Below are positions 1-10,641 of a stretch of DNA of 64,000 nt, piece after piece. Both the position numbers and the translations under genes were made by a program. The notes beneath the pieces were generated by a model that was given only the letters and a program-made list of their open reading frames with translations, had not been told where the DNA came from and made no database searches. How positions within the stretch are numbered: position 1 is the stretch's first letter; the number at the start of each line of letters is the position of its first letter. Source of the stretch: Lepidonotus clava (Eukaryota; Annelida; Polychaeta; Phyllodocida; Polynoidae); contig OW387148.1 in assembly GCA_936440205.1 (NCBI GenBank), forward strand, positions 13,571,961-13,635,960. The letters are read 5' to 3'.

Positions 1-38
1 CTGCAGGAGGTTCTCCTTCCAGGCCCAGTACTACCACG
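1..38 (+). CDS. probable 3' end of the preceding exon of the CUB gene
   Basis: Positions 2-37 read CRRFSFQAQYYH and end with one extra base before a strong donor (GTGAGT at 39). The exon starting at 1360 needs exactly one base to complete its first codon (G+AG, Glu), so the phases agree. The peptide resembles the last strand of a CUB domain (compare GFKLHYHA in the CUB domain downstream), which suggests a second CUB domain off the left edge. Two more copies of this exon end follow in tandem. Confidence 0.5.
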
Positions 39-213
39 GTGAGTGGGACCATTGACTATAAGGGGGACCACAGGGCCTGCAGGAGGTACTCCTTCCAGGG
101 CCAGTTCTACCACGGTGAGTGGGATCATTGACTATAAGGGTGACCACAGGGCCTGCAGGAGGTAGTCCTTCCAGGCCGAATACTACCACGGTGAGTGGGA
201 TCATTGGATCCCC
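1..213. repeat. 76-bp tandem repeat of an exon end plus its splice donor
   Basis: Three copies begin at 1, 77 and 153, period 76. Each contains the exon-like stretch ending CTACCACG followed by an intact donor GTGAGTGGG (GT at 39, 115, 191) and about 32 bp of intron-like sequence ending CCACAG. The third copy has an in-frame TAG in the coding frame of the first. Confidence 0.85.
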
Positions 214-3200
214 CTCAAATCCCCCATTCTCCCTTTAGATTCTGCTGTAACCATTGCCAGAGTATAGCATTATGGGCCTACACCCCTAAATTCAACACAT
301 CGACACAGCCAATTTTCAGCTTAGCAACATGCGGCAGATGCTATTCTCAATATGGCATGGTGACATGGCTTATTTTCCTAATCGACATTTGACATATCCT
401 TTAGTGACAAAAGATAGAGCTTTTAGAAATATAATGACATGTGACATATGCCATTTCTTAAATTTGACATGTGACATGAGACCCCCATCCATACATCCAG
501 AATTCTGGTTTTACGCTAGTACCCTGTGAGATGGTTGACCTATTGAATCCCATAGCAATACAGTAAGATTGTTTCTCAGAAAAAAGGCTAAAAGTTAAGT
601 TAAGGGGGATATTTTATTAAGGGATTTACATTAAATAAGTTTACAGTAGACACTCCCAGTTATTTTGACGTCAAAACTTCCCCTCCTCATCTATGGTTGG
701 GTGGCCACACAGGCCGCCTCCCACCACTAGTTGAGAGACGGTGAGGTCCTGCGGTAAAAAACGGGACTCCAGGTTAGAACATTGAAAGGAACAGACAGAG
801 TTTGTTCAGTCCATTGCCAGCATAGGCATTCAAAATTAGAAATATATTCAAAATTAACTTTACACTAATAGTCAAACATTCATGGCGGTCACAGCTATAT
901 AATTGTGTCTTAAACCTATCTGCTTGTGTTTTCTTATAATACCTCATGAAGCTCCTATAGTTTAAACATACAAAAAAAGAGAAACAAAATAAAGCAAGTA
1001 TCCGCACACAAAGATTACACATAGAAGAAACATCTTAAACTGTACATAAACCCACAGAGTTGATAGTGAGGGAGCATAGAAGGGATGCATATCACTGAGA
1101 TGTAAGGGTGTCAAATCCTCTACTGCAAGGCCTATAGGGGGACTACAAGTTCCTCACATTTTACCTATAAAAAGACCACATTTTTACATGCAATTTCATA
1201 TGAAAGCAACCACAACAAACATCTATCTTTAATTGGATCCCCACTGTCTAAATGAGACATTCCATACTTCTTTAAAATGTATAAACATATGAATAAGTAA
1301 TGTTGTTCATATCCTCATATTGAAATAGTTTTGTATGATAGTCAATATTGATATTTCAGAGATGCCTGAAGTACCAGTCGTGTCTAACACTACTGACCTT
1401 GACAATGGGACGACCACCATGCCGCCCCAGCAGGCCCTCTTTGGGTGGGAGGTCCAGGGTGCACAGCGCTCCGATGGGGTGCACTCAGGTATGTGTGGAC
1501 AAAAATACTATAGCTACACTAAGATATGTAACTCCTGACTATCGCCTACACTGAGATATGTAATTTCTTATTATCGCCTACACTAAGATATGTAACTCCT
1601 GACTATCGCCTACACTAAGATATGTAATTTCTGACTATTGCCTACACTAAGATATGTAACTCCTGACTATCGCCTACACTAAGATATGTAACTCCTGACT
1701 GTCGCTTACACTAAGATATGTAACTCCTGACTTTTGCCTACACTAAGATATGTAACTCCTGACTATCGCCTACATTAAGATATGTAACTCCTGTCTATCG
1801 CCTATGTGTGTCATGCAACATTGTAGATAGTAGTGCCACTATGAGAGTTCGTGCACACCATTATGATGTGAGGTCTACTTTGCCATTTTTATTACGTCAT
1901 CGACAGTTTTATAACATAAGCAAATGACGTCACATAAGTGGCAAAATAGATGTCCCATCATAATGGTGTGCACAAAGTCTCACAGAAGGCGCTACCATCA
2001 CAACATTCACAGTAAAATGTTACAAATTGTGAATATTTGCTTGCTAAAAGATATTTGGTGCCAAAGGATATGTATAAGCAAGGTACGCTGATATTCCTGA
2101 CATACTTAGGGTTAAAAACCCACTGAGGACCTTCTCCCTGGTTGGTTATGGATTTATCATACCATGGAAATATTTTGAAGTGAAATCTTTAAGCCGGAAC
2201 TATCTCTTGCTGGAAGTACCTTCCTGTATCACCCTGCAGGTTGATTGCACTTTGGTCATACTTTTCTCACACATATTCTGAAGTATTCTAAAAAAGAGGA
2301 GTCATACTTTTACAAACCATATCCCAAGTCTTTCTAAAACACAAGCTCACACATATGTCCATGTTGCTCTCCTCACCAGGCACCATAATCCCAGATGCAG
2401 GTAAGACCTTCCCCCAGGATGGTAAGGTCATCGGCTGGGAGTTCACCGCCCACACCACCAAGTACAAGGTGGCTTTCCAGGTGTGGCGCCCTGTGCCCCG
2501 ACAACCACACGACAACCCGCACTCCCATGACTTCACCTTTGTAGGAGCCACCAGACACATCCTGCCCTGGCACCTTGGCCTTAACAGGTTGGTGTGGTTT
2601 TTTTTTCAATATTTCATTTGAACATATAAATGCTACAATTTGGCTTGAAAGCTAATACTTTATATTAAAGTGGGAAAGAAGCAGGCAGAACTAAAGCATC
2701 CTCCCAAAACATTTCTATTACCACATCTTCTTCTTCTTCTGTTATGAACAAAGTGTGCATGCACGTGGCACCCTAGTTTTGCACACCACCCTTCTCCACT
2801 CTTCCACTCTTCCTTTTGCCAGCTCTGTGGCTCCCTCTAGAGTTAAGTCCAGGCTTGCTAGTTCTTTCATGAGTATGTTTAGCCATGTTGTCGTCTGGCT
2901 TCTCTCCTCTTTATCATATGAAGGACACAGGAAGCCATTCAAAAACCTAAACACTTCATGTAACCTCCTAACCGATAGTCTTTTCCTGTTTTCTCTTAAG
3001 TTCACCAAACTGCAATTCTAATCACACATTCAAAGTATACTAACAATTTAGGGTTCTCTTGATGCAGAGGGCTTCATATTAAATGAAATAGATAATGCAA
3101 AGCCAAAATTCTGCCCATTTCCATGTAGCAAGATAATAAAAAAAAAATGTGAGCTCTGTTTCTTGCTGACCAGATCTATAGTTGATGACCCCTGTTGACC

Positions 3201-6200
3201 CCTGGTGGATAATCATGTACCACATTCTGCCCCAATAAGCCCACCCCAAATTGGGTTTATTCTAGGGTTGGACATGGGTTGGACAAAATGACTGTTGAAG
3301 GCTTCCTTTTTTCCAAAAGTTGGAGTTACTGAAATAAGCAAAAATGATGTTTTCTATATCCTCAAGTACTATGATTTCTCAAATTTTATCAATTGACAGA
3401 TTTGCAGGTTTGCCAGCCAATCAAAATGACATATTTCAGGGCAAAATAGGGTTGGACAATATAGGCTGGGCTGACAGGCTTTAACATTGGTTCCTATGGG
3501 AAAAAGGCCAAAATCTAAAGCTCCATTTTACATATTTTAAGGTTAGAGTAGGGGGATGCACGCTATGCGTATGATGGTCTCAATAAAATGCTCATATCTC
3601 TCTTAATGTATGAGATATCTTGACACATCATATACCAAAAAATTGCTGATTGTCATATCTATGTGATCATATTAGCCACAACAATTAGTGAATAAGAATT
3701 ATATGAGATACGGATCTTCAAAATTGAAATTTACATTTTCATACTTTTATTTTTTGAACGCGGATTCCTTCCTTAATAATGCTTCAATTGTTTTGAAACT
3801 TCTCAAGTATCTTAAAAACATTCCTCCCGAGGGAAGCGTGTCTCAAAATTTTGATTTAGGTTCTAGTTAAATTTTTATCTTATGTGGAAAATAATTCAAA
3901 TTATTTTCTCTACATTTTTTACATTTTACATCATAAACAAATAACTAGGACCTAATTCAAAATTTTGAGACACGCTTCCCTCTTGGAGAATGTTTTTAAC
4001 ATAAATGAGAAGTATCATAATCATTAAGGCCTTATCAAGTGAGGAATCCTTGTTCAAAAAATAAAAGTTGAAATAATCTTCTTCAAACTTTCTTACTCAA
4101 TGACTCCATAAATTCCACCTTGAATGAAATATAAGTAATACCATTCAATAGCTTGGGTATTTAGCTTTCATTTGATGTATAGTATGTGTAAAAAGACAAA
4201 GATATAGCAGAGCTATGAGAAAACACGCATACGTGTTGCAAATTGCTCCTTGATCACCCTACTCTACCCTTAAGAGCATTCTGTCAACAAAATGGCTTTG
4301 GTTAATTTTGTATTAAACAAGTGTCTTCAGGGAACAAGCATGGAGGCAATTTTGAAAGTATTTCATAGTATACCTAAATGTTGGTGTAAATTGGGATGGG
4401 CTTATTCCTCAGGTTCACCACTGACCAGGTAGGGGACCCCTCGATACACGTCCGGCAGGGGGACGTCATCGCTCTCAGCCTGGAGGACCCCAACCCAGTA
4501 GCCTTCACAGACTCGGACCAGTGCACCGGGTCCCGGTACTACATGCAGCAGCACAAACAGTATGAGCCCTGTGACCGGTACGTCTTTGAGCGGACTGTTG
4601 TATGCAGGGTGTACCCACTGAAGGCCATTGTCATCTGGGACACTGAAACAGGTAGGTACTGCAGTGATGGCTGTTTCAGCTGATCATAGCCAATATCATG
4701 CATGTAAATCTATCACCTTCTTCTAAACTACTTGAATAAGTGCATAAATGGATTGCATGTTCATCCTGAAAAGATTGAAGTTAGCATGGGCCTGTAGAAA
4801 ATAAACATACCAAATGATGATGTGTTATTACAAACTGACCAATTACAATTCTGCTTACTTTGTACCTTTATATGTGAGCTGGTTGAGCTAGGGGCCAATT
4901 CAAGCTATGGAATAGACAGCATTGTAAATATTGAATGTCAATGTAACTTTTGATGTTTTAGATTATGAAACATCTTTTTTACTTGTAGGAAAGAAGGCTA
5001 ATGAATGTACAGGGGAGACCCCCAGTCAGGTCCCTCCCACTCGGCGCACCCACATCGATGGCTGCGTGCTGCTCAACATTGACTTCGCTGATGCCACCTA
5101 CCTCCTGACTAACCCCGACTACCCCAAAATCACCAAACAGTGAGTATTTACTGAATATCCCCTGAATAACTGCAACTATGTAAACATCACCAAACTGAGT
5201 ATTTACTGACTACCTCTCGACCAACCCCAACTACCCCAACATCACCGAACGGTGAGTATTTACTGACTACCTCCTGACGAACCCCGACTACCCCAATATC
5301 AACAAACAGTGAGTGTTAAACAAGTACCTAGCGATTAACATAAAATCAATAAACAGTGAGTATTTACTGACTAACTGCAACTACCCCAACATCACCAAAC
5401 AGTGAGTATTTACTGACTACCTACTGACTTTCCTGGCCCAACCCAACATCAGTGAACCATGTTTTCCTGATTCTACAATTGTGAATTTACAATTAACTAT
5501 ATCATAAGCAGGTGCTGTCTGACTCAAATAATCTAATGAAAATTGCGGTCAATGTGTTTTACATTCCATAGAAAAATCTGCTTAAAGAACTTGAATGTAT
5601 CTCTCTAATCTTTCTATGTAAGATCTATAGAGCCATCTAAAGCACATGATGGTTAGGTATTCCCTGTTACCATTCTTAGATATTCTTAGATATTGGGGAT
5701 TTCAATTTGGCCAATTGTTCTTGTTCTTTTGCTCTCCAGCATCTGCTAGTGAAATGCCTCACGGAAATGAAATATTAGGTATATCTTAAATAACAATAAA
5801 GTGAATGACACACCTTAATCTTTATGTTAACATTTTTATTGTTAAGTATTACTTTGATGGTTTTAATATATCTGCATGTGGATCCATAAAACATAGTTGG
5901 GAGTCCATGAGGTAGAATTAACTTTATGTGCGACAAGAACCAAAGTACTGTTTTCATATACTACTCAGACCTTTTTGACACATGCCGGATGCATGACTTG
6001 ACTTACTCCTGATATCAAACATTGTCTCTGAGAATAGCAATAAGTTATGTACATTTCAACATCATTAGACAAGGTTTTGAATATCTTACAAGTCATATGT
6101 AGCACACATGATCATTTGCCATATTTTGGTGTAAGTTAATATATTAATAAACTGTCTAAATTGCCTTGTGAAATACAGACTTTCCCTAGAATATCTAGTA

Positions 6201-9200
6201 TCTGATTTATAACATACAAATGCCTCAGGCACTTGCATTTCTGGTATTTTCTTGTATTCATTACATTGATATGTATTGTTTAATATATTCCAGCTTTTAT
6301 CACAGCTTAGCATATTGGCCCTGGCATAATCATTGTACCCATCATTGTCCACTAATAAACAGGTGGGGCTCTGGTAAAGATTGAAAGCAATGTCATTTAA
6401 TATAAGTTGTGTATCAATGTGCTCCCCTCTCCTCCCTAACTAGCCATGACCATTGGATTCAATTCCCGGGTGGTGCTAGGTTCACTAAGGGATGAGGTAC
6501 AACAAAAATGATTTCCAGGTTTTGATCCTCTGCTGTTTGCCCACCCTGTCACCTTCATCCCATAGTTATGATGATCAAAGACTGACCAAGTCAAAGCATG
6601 TGTCTGAAAAGTTATAATCCCTCCCAACTGACCCTGTAAAAAACACCCATCACTCACTCACTATAACCCCCCCCCCCCCTAGCCGTGACTTCAATGACCT
6701 GTTTATAACATACAATATGACTCAACTCTCCTACATCACACTCCCCCCCTAGCCGTGACCTCTGCTGGGTCATCCACCTGGACCCAAAACGCTTCAGTGA
6801 CCGCTACATCCAGGTCAAGATCAACGACCTTGACCTTCGGGTCCCCCGCAAGTGCGACACCTACGCCTCGGACTACTTAGAGTTCCGCGATGGTAAGTAA
6901 TTGTCATATTTAAATTTCATTAAATGTAAAATGCGGCTTGAATCTTGAAACAGGAACAAGCACTATGTCTCAGGACTATGGAAGACATCTTCATAATCTG
7001 CTTTGTTCTATACTTAAGCATAAAATGCCATATCATAAAAGTATTGGAGTGTTCAATCAATGAAGTATCAAACAATAGGCTCTGGTGATCTTCGTAACAA
7101 TAATAATACCTAATATCATTCAAACCATTCCCATTTTCGTCCTTTGAAGGCAATGTAAAAATCTACATGTTCAAGCAAAGCAGATGTTACCTCCTCAAAA
7201 ACAAGCCTTTATAACCTTTTCCTTTCCCACTGTTCTCCCCAGGTGAATGGTCCAACTCTCGCCTGGCACGGCGTTACTGCGTGGGCTGGGCGGCAGGAAA
7301 TGACGTCATCACGCGCACTGACGTCATCACGGCGTGCAGCTACTACCTGTACATCCGGCTGAGGACGACCGCCAGCAATGGCTTTAAGGGCTTCAAACTC
7401 CACTACCACGCCGTGCAGAAGTGTCAGTCTCAAGGATTTATTTCACTATGATATGAAGTTAACTATAAACATATTGCCACAATTACTTCCTGGTTTATTC
7501 CCCATAGGCAGCAACATTATGTACTGACGCAGCTGTCAGTCCACTTTAGCCAACTTGAACTATAGGGTTTTATTTTAATGTTAATCGTTGTCAGTTATTG
7601 GTTTTCTGTCTTCACAATTCCAGTATACTAGCCATGTATCGCAGTCTTCCTTTGTATCCCAACCACTGGTCATCTTAGAAAATAGTTCGGTATTCATGGA
7701 TGACAAAGGACACTAATGTGAAAGGAAAGTAATAATTAATCCAAATGCATGTAATATGTTTCACTGTGCTCCCGTTGACAATGTCAGAAAAGAGAGATAG
7801 TCTGCTCAACCATTAACAACCAACACTCCTAAGCACTCCGTCCAGCCTGTCCTTGCTCACCTGCCTAGTCAATAACCTGAGTTCGCAGTGCCACTCACAA
7901 GGAAATACCTGCTCGGCTAACACTCACGCTCTGAAGTTGCCGGTAAACTACGTGTCTATTTACTCCTACCTGCAACATCACCTCTACATTGTCCGCCTAG
8001 ATACTTGGAAAGTCAATCTTAGTCCTGATCATTGCTTTACTCTGAAAACTAAGATTCTACGCAGTGGACTGACACCCATGTCAGTACAAACTTATAAGTA
8101 TGCAAATCTCAGGGCTAAGAGTGGCTCTCCTCTACTGGTTGAGAGCGTCTACGTCAGGGCTATGTCATAGGTATGGTTAAAATGGGGCTTGAGCGCTGCC
8201 AGCATCAAAGTGTTACACGTAGGCAGATAGCTAAACTCCTCATTCACTCCTCATTCAGCAAATGGCACCACGAACTCAGGTTAATGTTTAGTGAGTGAGC
8301 AGGCTGACAAGTAGGAAGGCTAGGAGTGTTGGCTAATTGGGTCGAGTGGATTACCTCTATGGACTGGTGATTGTCAACAGGAGCGGAGCAACATAAATGA
8401 ATATCATCCTTTCATATGAGTGTTCTGTCACCTCTCAATGACAAGCTAAATTTTGTGATGACCTGCAGCCGAGACAGGAAGGAAGACTGCTATTAACATG
8501 AGCTAGCACACTGGAATAATTGATAAAACATAATGACTAAAGGCACCACGTTACATAACAGTAAACTAACACCCATAGTACAATAAAACACAGGGAATTT
8601 CATTTGGCCAGGTTCTGCAATTTGTGATTCTCAAAATATTAGAGATTGGACTTCTCAATGTTGAGTTGTCCTTTTTTTTCTCTTGGCAAAGGCTTTCACA
8701 TTTGTACAATTTGCTGAATATAACACAGCGAAAAGTTTGGGATGTATTGCAGGCACAATACAGAGGTCGGACATAATTGCAGTTTTTGCAAAGTCAGCCA
8801 CTGACACAAATCTGAGAGAATGAGTTAATACTTGTATTTTCTAAGTCAATAAGGTGTTGATAAATGAGGATGAATTATTATTTTCGCTCAATTAAGTAAT
8901 TACTTCCATTTTAGATGAACCAAAACAAGGTATGTTTTTGTGATTTTAGGGTTGGACATTGTGAGCAAAGCTGAAGGGCTTTAACACTGTTCCCTATGGG
9001 AAAATGCCATTTTTGCTTTCTAGTCCTACAGCTACATATTTAATATAATTTTGAAAGTAAAAGTTTATAAAGTTAAATTTTGGGTAATACTACTATGAAA
9101 ATTACTGGGAATCCAGTATGATGAATATTTTTTTTTAAATGTTGACATCATGGAAATAAGGGGTGGGCTAGCTGGCAAAGTGGACAGGTCTATTCCCAGG

Positions 9201-10641
9201 GAAAACACATGAAATTTTAATGGGGTATTCCACCATATGTATACGTGAATAATGGTTAATTAAAGTCATACAATATACCATTAGCATAGGTGGGTCCGGA
9301 GATTTTCAAAAGTAAGGGTGAATAGCCTTAGTGTGACCCTTCCGGGTACGAGAATTTAAAACCAATATCGACTAAAAATTGGGGTTGTATCCCCTGCCCT
9401 CCCCTACATCCGCCACTTAATCAATATGAACATATATGTCCAGTAGCAATTTTGGATAGAACCTATATTAATATTGTTATAATTTCCCTTTTACAACGCT
9501 ATCATGACGTCTGTATAACACATTCTTGGCTATTTTGGTGTGGTGCTTGATGCAGCAGATTCATATCATGATATGTGCTCCTGGTAGACAATTGCAAGGA
9601 AATCTTTACTAACATGATGGTCAATTACTATGGCAATACATGCAATTATGTATTGCTGATTTCAATATTACATTGGGCAAATTGAATATATTCTATACAT
9701 AATACAATATGCCTTGTGCAGACGTGGACACATGACCATTATTTGATGACCCCCATATGTTCATCCACATGACTTCAGATAATTCTAGAATTCATAAATA
9801 CAAAATTATAAAAATTGTTAAGTATTGTTGCATGATATCATTTAAGTTGAATTTGGCATAGATTTGCAATTTAGGTACTTTTGAAAGGTGAATAATATTG
9901 ATCATAAACTGATGAACGATAAGGCTGCCAGTTCTCTCCCAGGTATTGTGACATCATCTGCACACCTTTGACATCTATAAAGATTTTACTGTTATTCTTT
10001 CAGCGACAGACGGTAACATGTGTATCCGCCCCCTGCCCTTGGTCGCCCAGAATGCCGAAAAGAGCCGGAACGCTGCCATCATCACAGTGGTGGTCATCGT
10101 GGTAGTCATCGCACTGGTCTGCCTAGTCGTCTATTTCAGAAAGGCAGGACTCAAGATCCCACAATGGTTCAACAACCGCTTCTTCCGCCATCAGCCTTTC
10201 CACAACCAAGATCATATGGGTCCCGGTGATTCTCCACGGCATGGTAACGTTAGCATGGCGCCCGCTGACCTCCAGGCCAGCTCTGGACTTCCCGCTCCAG
10301 ATCCAAACACGGGTTACGTGACCTTTGTACCTGGAGGTTACCCCAGTAATGGGGAGGCTGTGCTACAGATTGGCAAAATTGCTGGAAAGGCGAATACGAA
10401 CCCGAATGACTCTTCTGTGATGGAGGGAATCACCGATCTCGCAGAGATTCCCCCTGAGCATGGAGGCTATAAACAACAAAATGGATGGTCGCCGCACCAA
10501 CAAAACATCAAACCAGACTCTAATGGTGAAAGAGCTAATGGGAATGATATGAACAGATCTCCACAAATTAATAATTTGTCAGCGACATCTACTGATCATG
10601 TTCGAGTTGAAGGCTTCAACAATTTTGACTCGGTTACATGA
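1..10641 (+). CDS. CUB-domain type I membrane receptor gene (5' end off window)
   Basis: Exons 1360-1488, 2380-2587, 4413-4651, 4989-5139, 6753-6892, 7243-7422 and 10004-10641 join with GT-AG borders and matching phases into one frame of 560 residues plus stop (residue 1 = first Met after the 1360 acceptor). Residues 1-192 are an extracellular region I cannot name, with Trp-rich motifs WEF and VWRP. About 217-347 is a CUB domain: Cys217, the motif TNPDYP, LCWVI, CDTYASDYLEFRDG and a closing GFKLHYHA strand. About 372-393 is one membrane helix (AAIITVVVIVVVIALVCLVV), followed by a basic stop-transfer and a 167-residue low-complexity tail. CUB domains bind proteins or glycans outside cells; the ligand is unknown here. 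Earlier exons and the signal peptide lie left of the window. Exon GC is well above that of the introns. A different first exon or skipped exons cannot be excluded. Confidence 0.85.
1510..1805. repeat. 32-bp minisatellite, about 9 copies
   Basis: The unit is CTACACTAAGATATGTAACT followed by CCTGACTATCGC, repeated about nine times with few changes. It sits 20 bases into the intron after the exon ending at 1488. Confidence 0.9.
1826..1999. mobile_element. foldback MITE, 174 bp
   Basis: Two arms of about 75 bp are inverted copies of each other: the left arm begins GATAGTAGTGCC and the right arm ends GGCGCTACCATC, with the shared core GTGCACACCATTATGATG. The loop is about 20 bp. No coding capacity. 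Confidence 0.75.
2725..3008 (-). mobile_element. 3' end of a LINE (reverse transcriptase ORF tail)
   Basis: The - strand frame ends with TWLNILMKELASLDLTLEGA, then ELAKGRVEEWRR and a stop at 2742. This pattern (W..L..EL..L.L....A..LA..R..WR) is typical of the last residues of LINE reverse transcriptase ORFs. A (GAA)n run follows directly (CTTCTTCTTCTT on +, near 2725-2740), as in LINE families that end in a microsatellite. The fragment is 5'-truncated and sits in an intron of the CUB gene. The family is not determined. Confidence 0.5.
3250..3535 (+). mobile_element. diverged copy of the GGGTTGGACA repeat
   Basis: It shares AGGGTTGGACA, GGCTTTAACA and TTCCTATGGGAAAA in the same order and spacing with the element at 8735-9203. 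The ends are not clear. Confidence 0.4.
3541..4269. mobile_element. palindromic TTAA-flanked MITE (piggyBac-like), copy 1
   Basis: The element is flanked by TTAA at 3537-3540 and 4270-4273. Its ends are inverted (GGTTAGAGTAGG and CCTACTCTACCC). Almost the whole 729 bp is one imperfect palindrome; the best-conserved part is GGGAAGCGTGTCTCAAAATT at about 3830 and its reverse complement at about 3965. A TTAA target duplication is the mark of piggyBac-type elements. No gene inside: the 60-residue frame at 3688 is by chance. Confidence 0.8.
4989..7422 (+). CDS. CUB domain exons of the membrane receptor
   Basis: The CUB domain is split over three exons (4989-5139, 6753-6892, 7243-7422), all joined in the same phase pattern (one base/two bases). 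Visible landmarks are the SPxYP-like TNPDYP, the CW pair after the first intron, the acidic YLEFRDG segment that carries calcium-binding Asp/Glu in many CUB domains, RRYC, and YLYIRLRTTAS before the last strand. The last donor is GTCAGT at 7423; the alternative GT at 7421 would break the frame into the membrane exon. Length (about 130 residues) is slightly above the usual 110. Confidence 0.85.
5095..5450. repeat. tandem copies of the exon end at 5139 with its donor
   Basis: After the exon ending at 5139 (donor GTGAGT at 5140) the intron holds repeated copies of ACCCCGACTACCCCAAxATC followed by ACCAAACAGTGAGTATTTACTG. GT dinucleotides in intact GTGAGT context recur at 5252, 5309, 5356 and 5402; one copy near 5196 has lost the GT. 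Spacing is 44-57 bp. Reading on from the true exon meets TGA at once, so the extra donors cannot be used by simple exon extension. Confidence 0.85.
6430..6760. repeat. duplicated splice-acceptor segments before the 6753 exon
   Basis: The true acceptor is CCCCCCCTAG followed by CCGTGACC at 6753. A copy, CCCCCCCTAGCCGTGACT, lies about 71 bases upstream near 6672-6690, and a weaker one, CTAGCCATGACC, near 6440-6452. They include the polypyrimidine tract, the AG and the first exon bases. Confidence 0.65.
7820..8332. mobile_element. 513-bp MITE with long diverged inverted repeats
   Basis: The left end CCAACACTCCTA and the right end TAGGAGTGTTGG are inverted; similarity continues about 80 bp inward, with AACCTGAGTTCG on the left at about 7877 and CGAACTCAGGTT on the right at about 8272. 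The 105-codon frame inside (7853-8170) has no recognisable domain and is not called as a gene. It lies in the last intron of the CUB gene. Confidence 0.7.
8735..9203 (+). mobile_element. GGACAGGTCTAT MITE family, copy A
   Basis: It matches copy B (19363-19793, opposite orientation) through most of its length: GAGGTCGGACATAATTGCAG, GGTGTTGATAAATGAGG, AGGGTTGGACATTGTGAGCA and the end CAAAGTGGACAGGTCTAT. The left end is eroded. Intronic. Confidence 0.65.
10004..10641 (+). CDS. terminal exon: membrane helix and cytoplasmic tail
   Basis: The acceptor TTTCAG ends at 10003. The exon encodes a short stalk, a 22-residue Val/Ile-rich helix, the basic anchor FRKAGLK and a long Asn/Pro/Gly-rich tail with two tyrosines in TGYVTF and GGYPSN contexts, ending NFDSVT. 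No kinase, phosphatase or other enzymatic domain is visible in the tail, so signalling, if any, would go through adaptors. The stop TGA is at 10639-10641. Confidence 0.85.

Noticed and set aside
7853-8170. 105-codon frame in a CUB-gene intron
   Set aside because: Lies wholly within a foldback MITE and crosses its arms.
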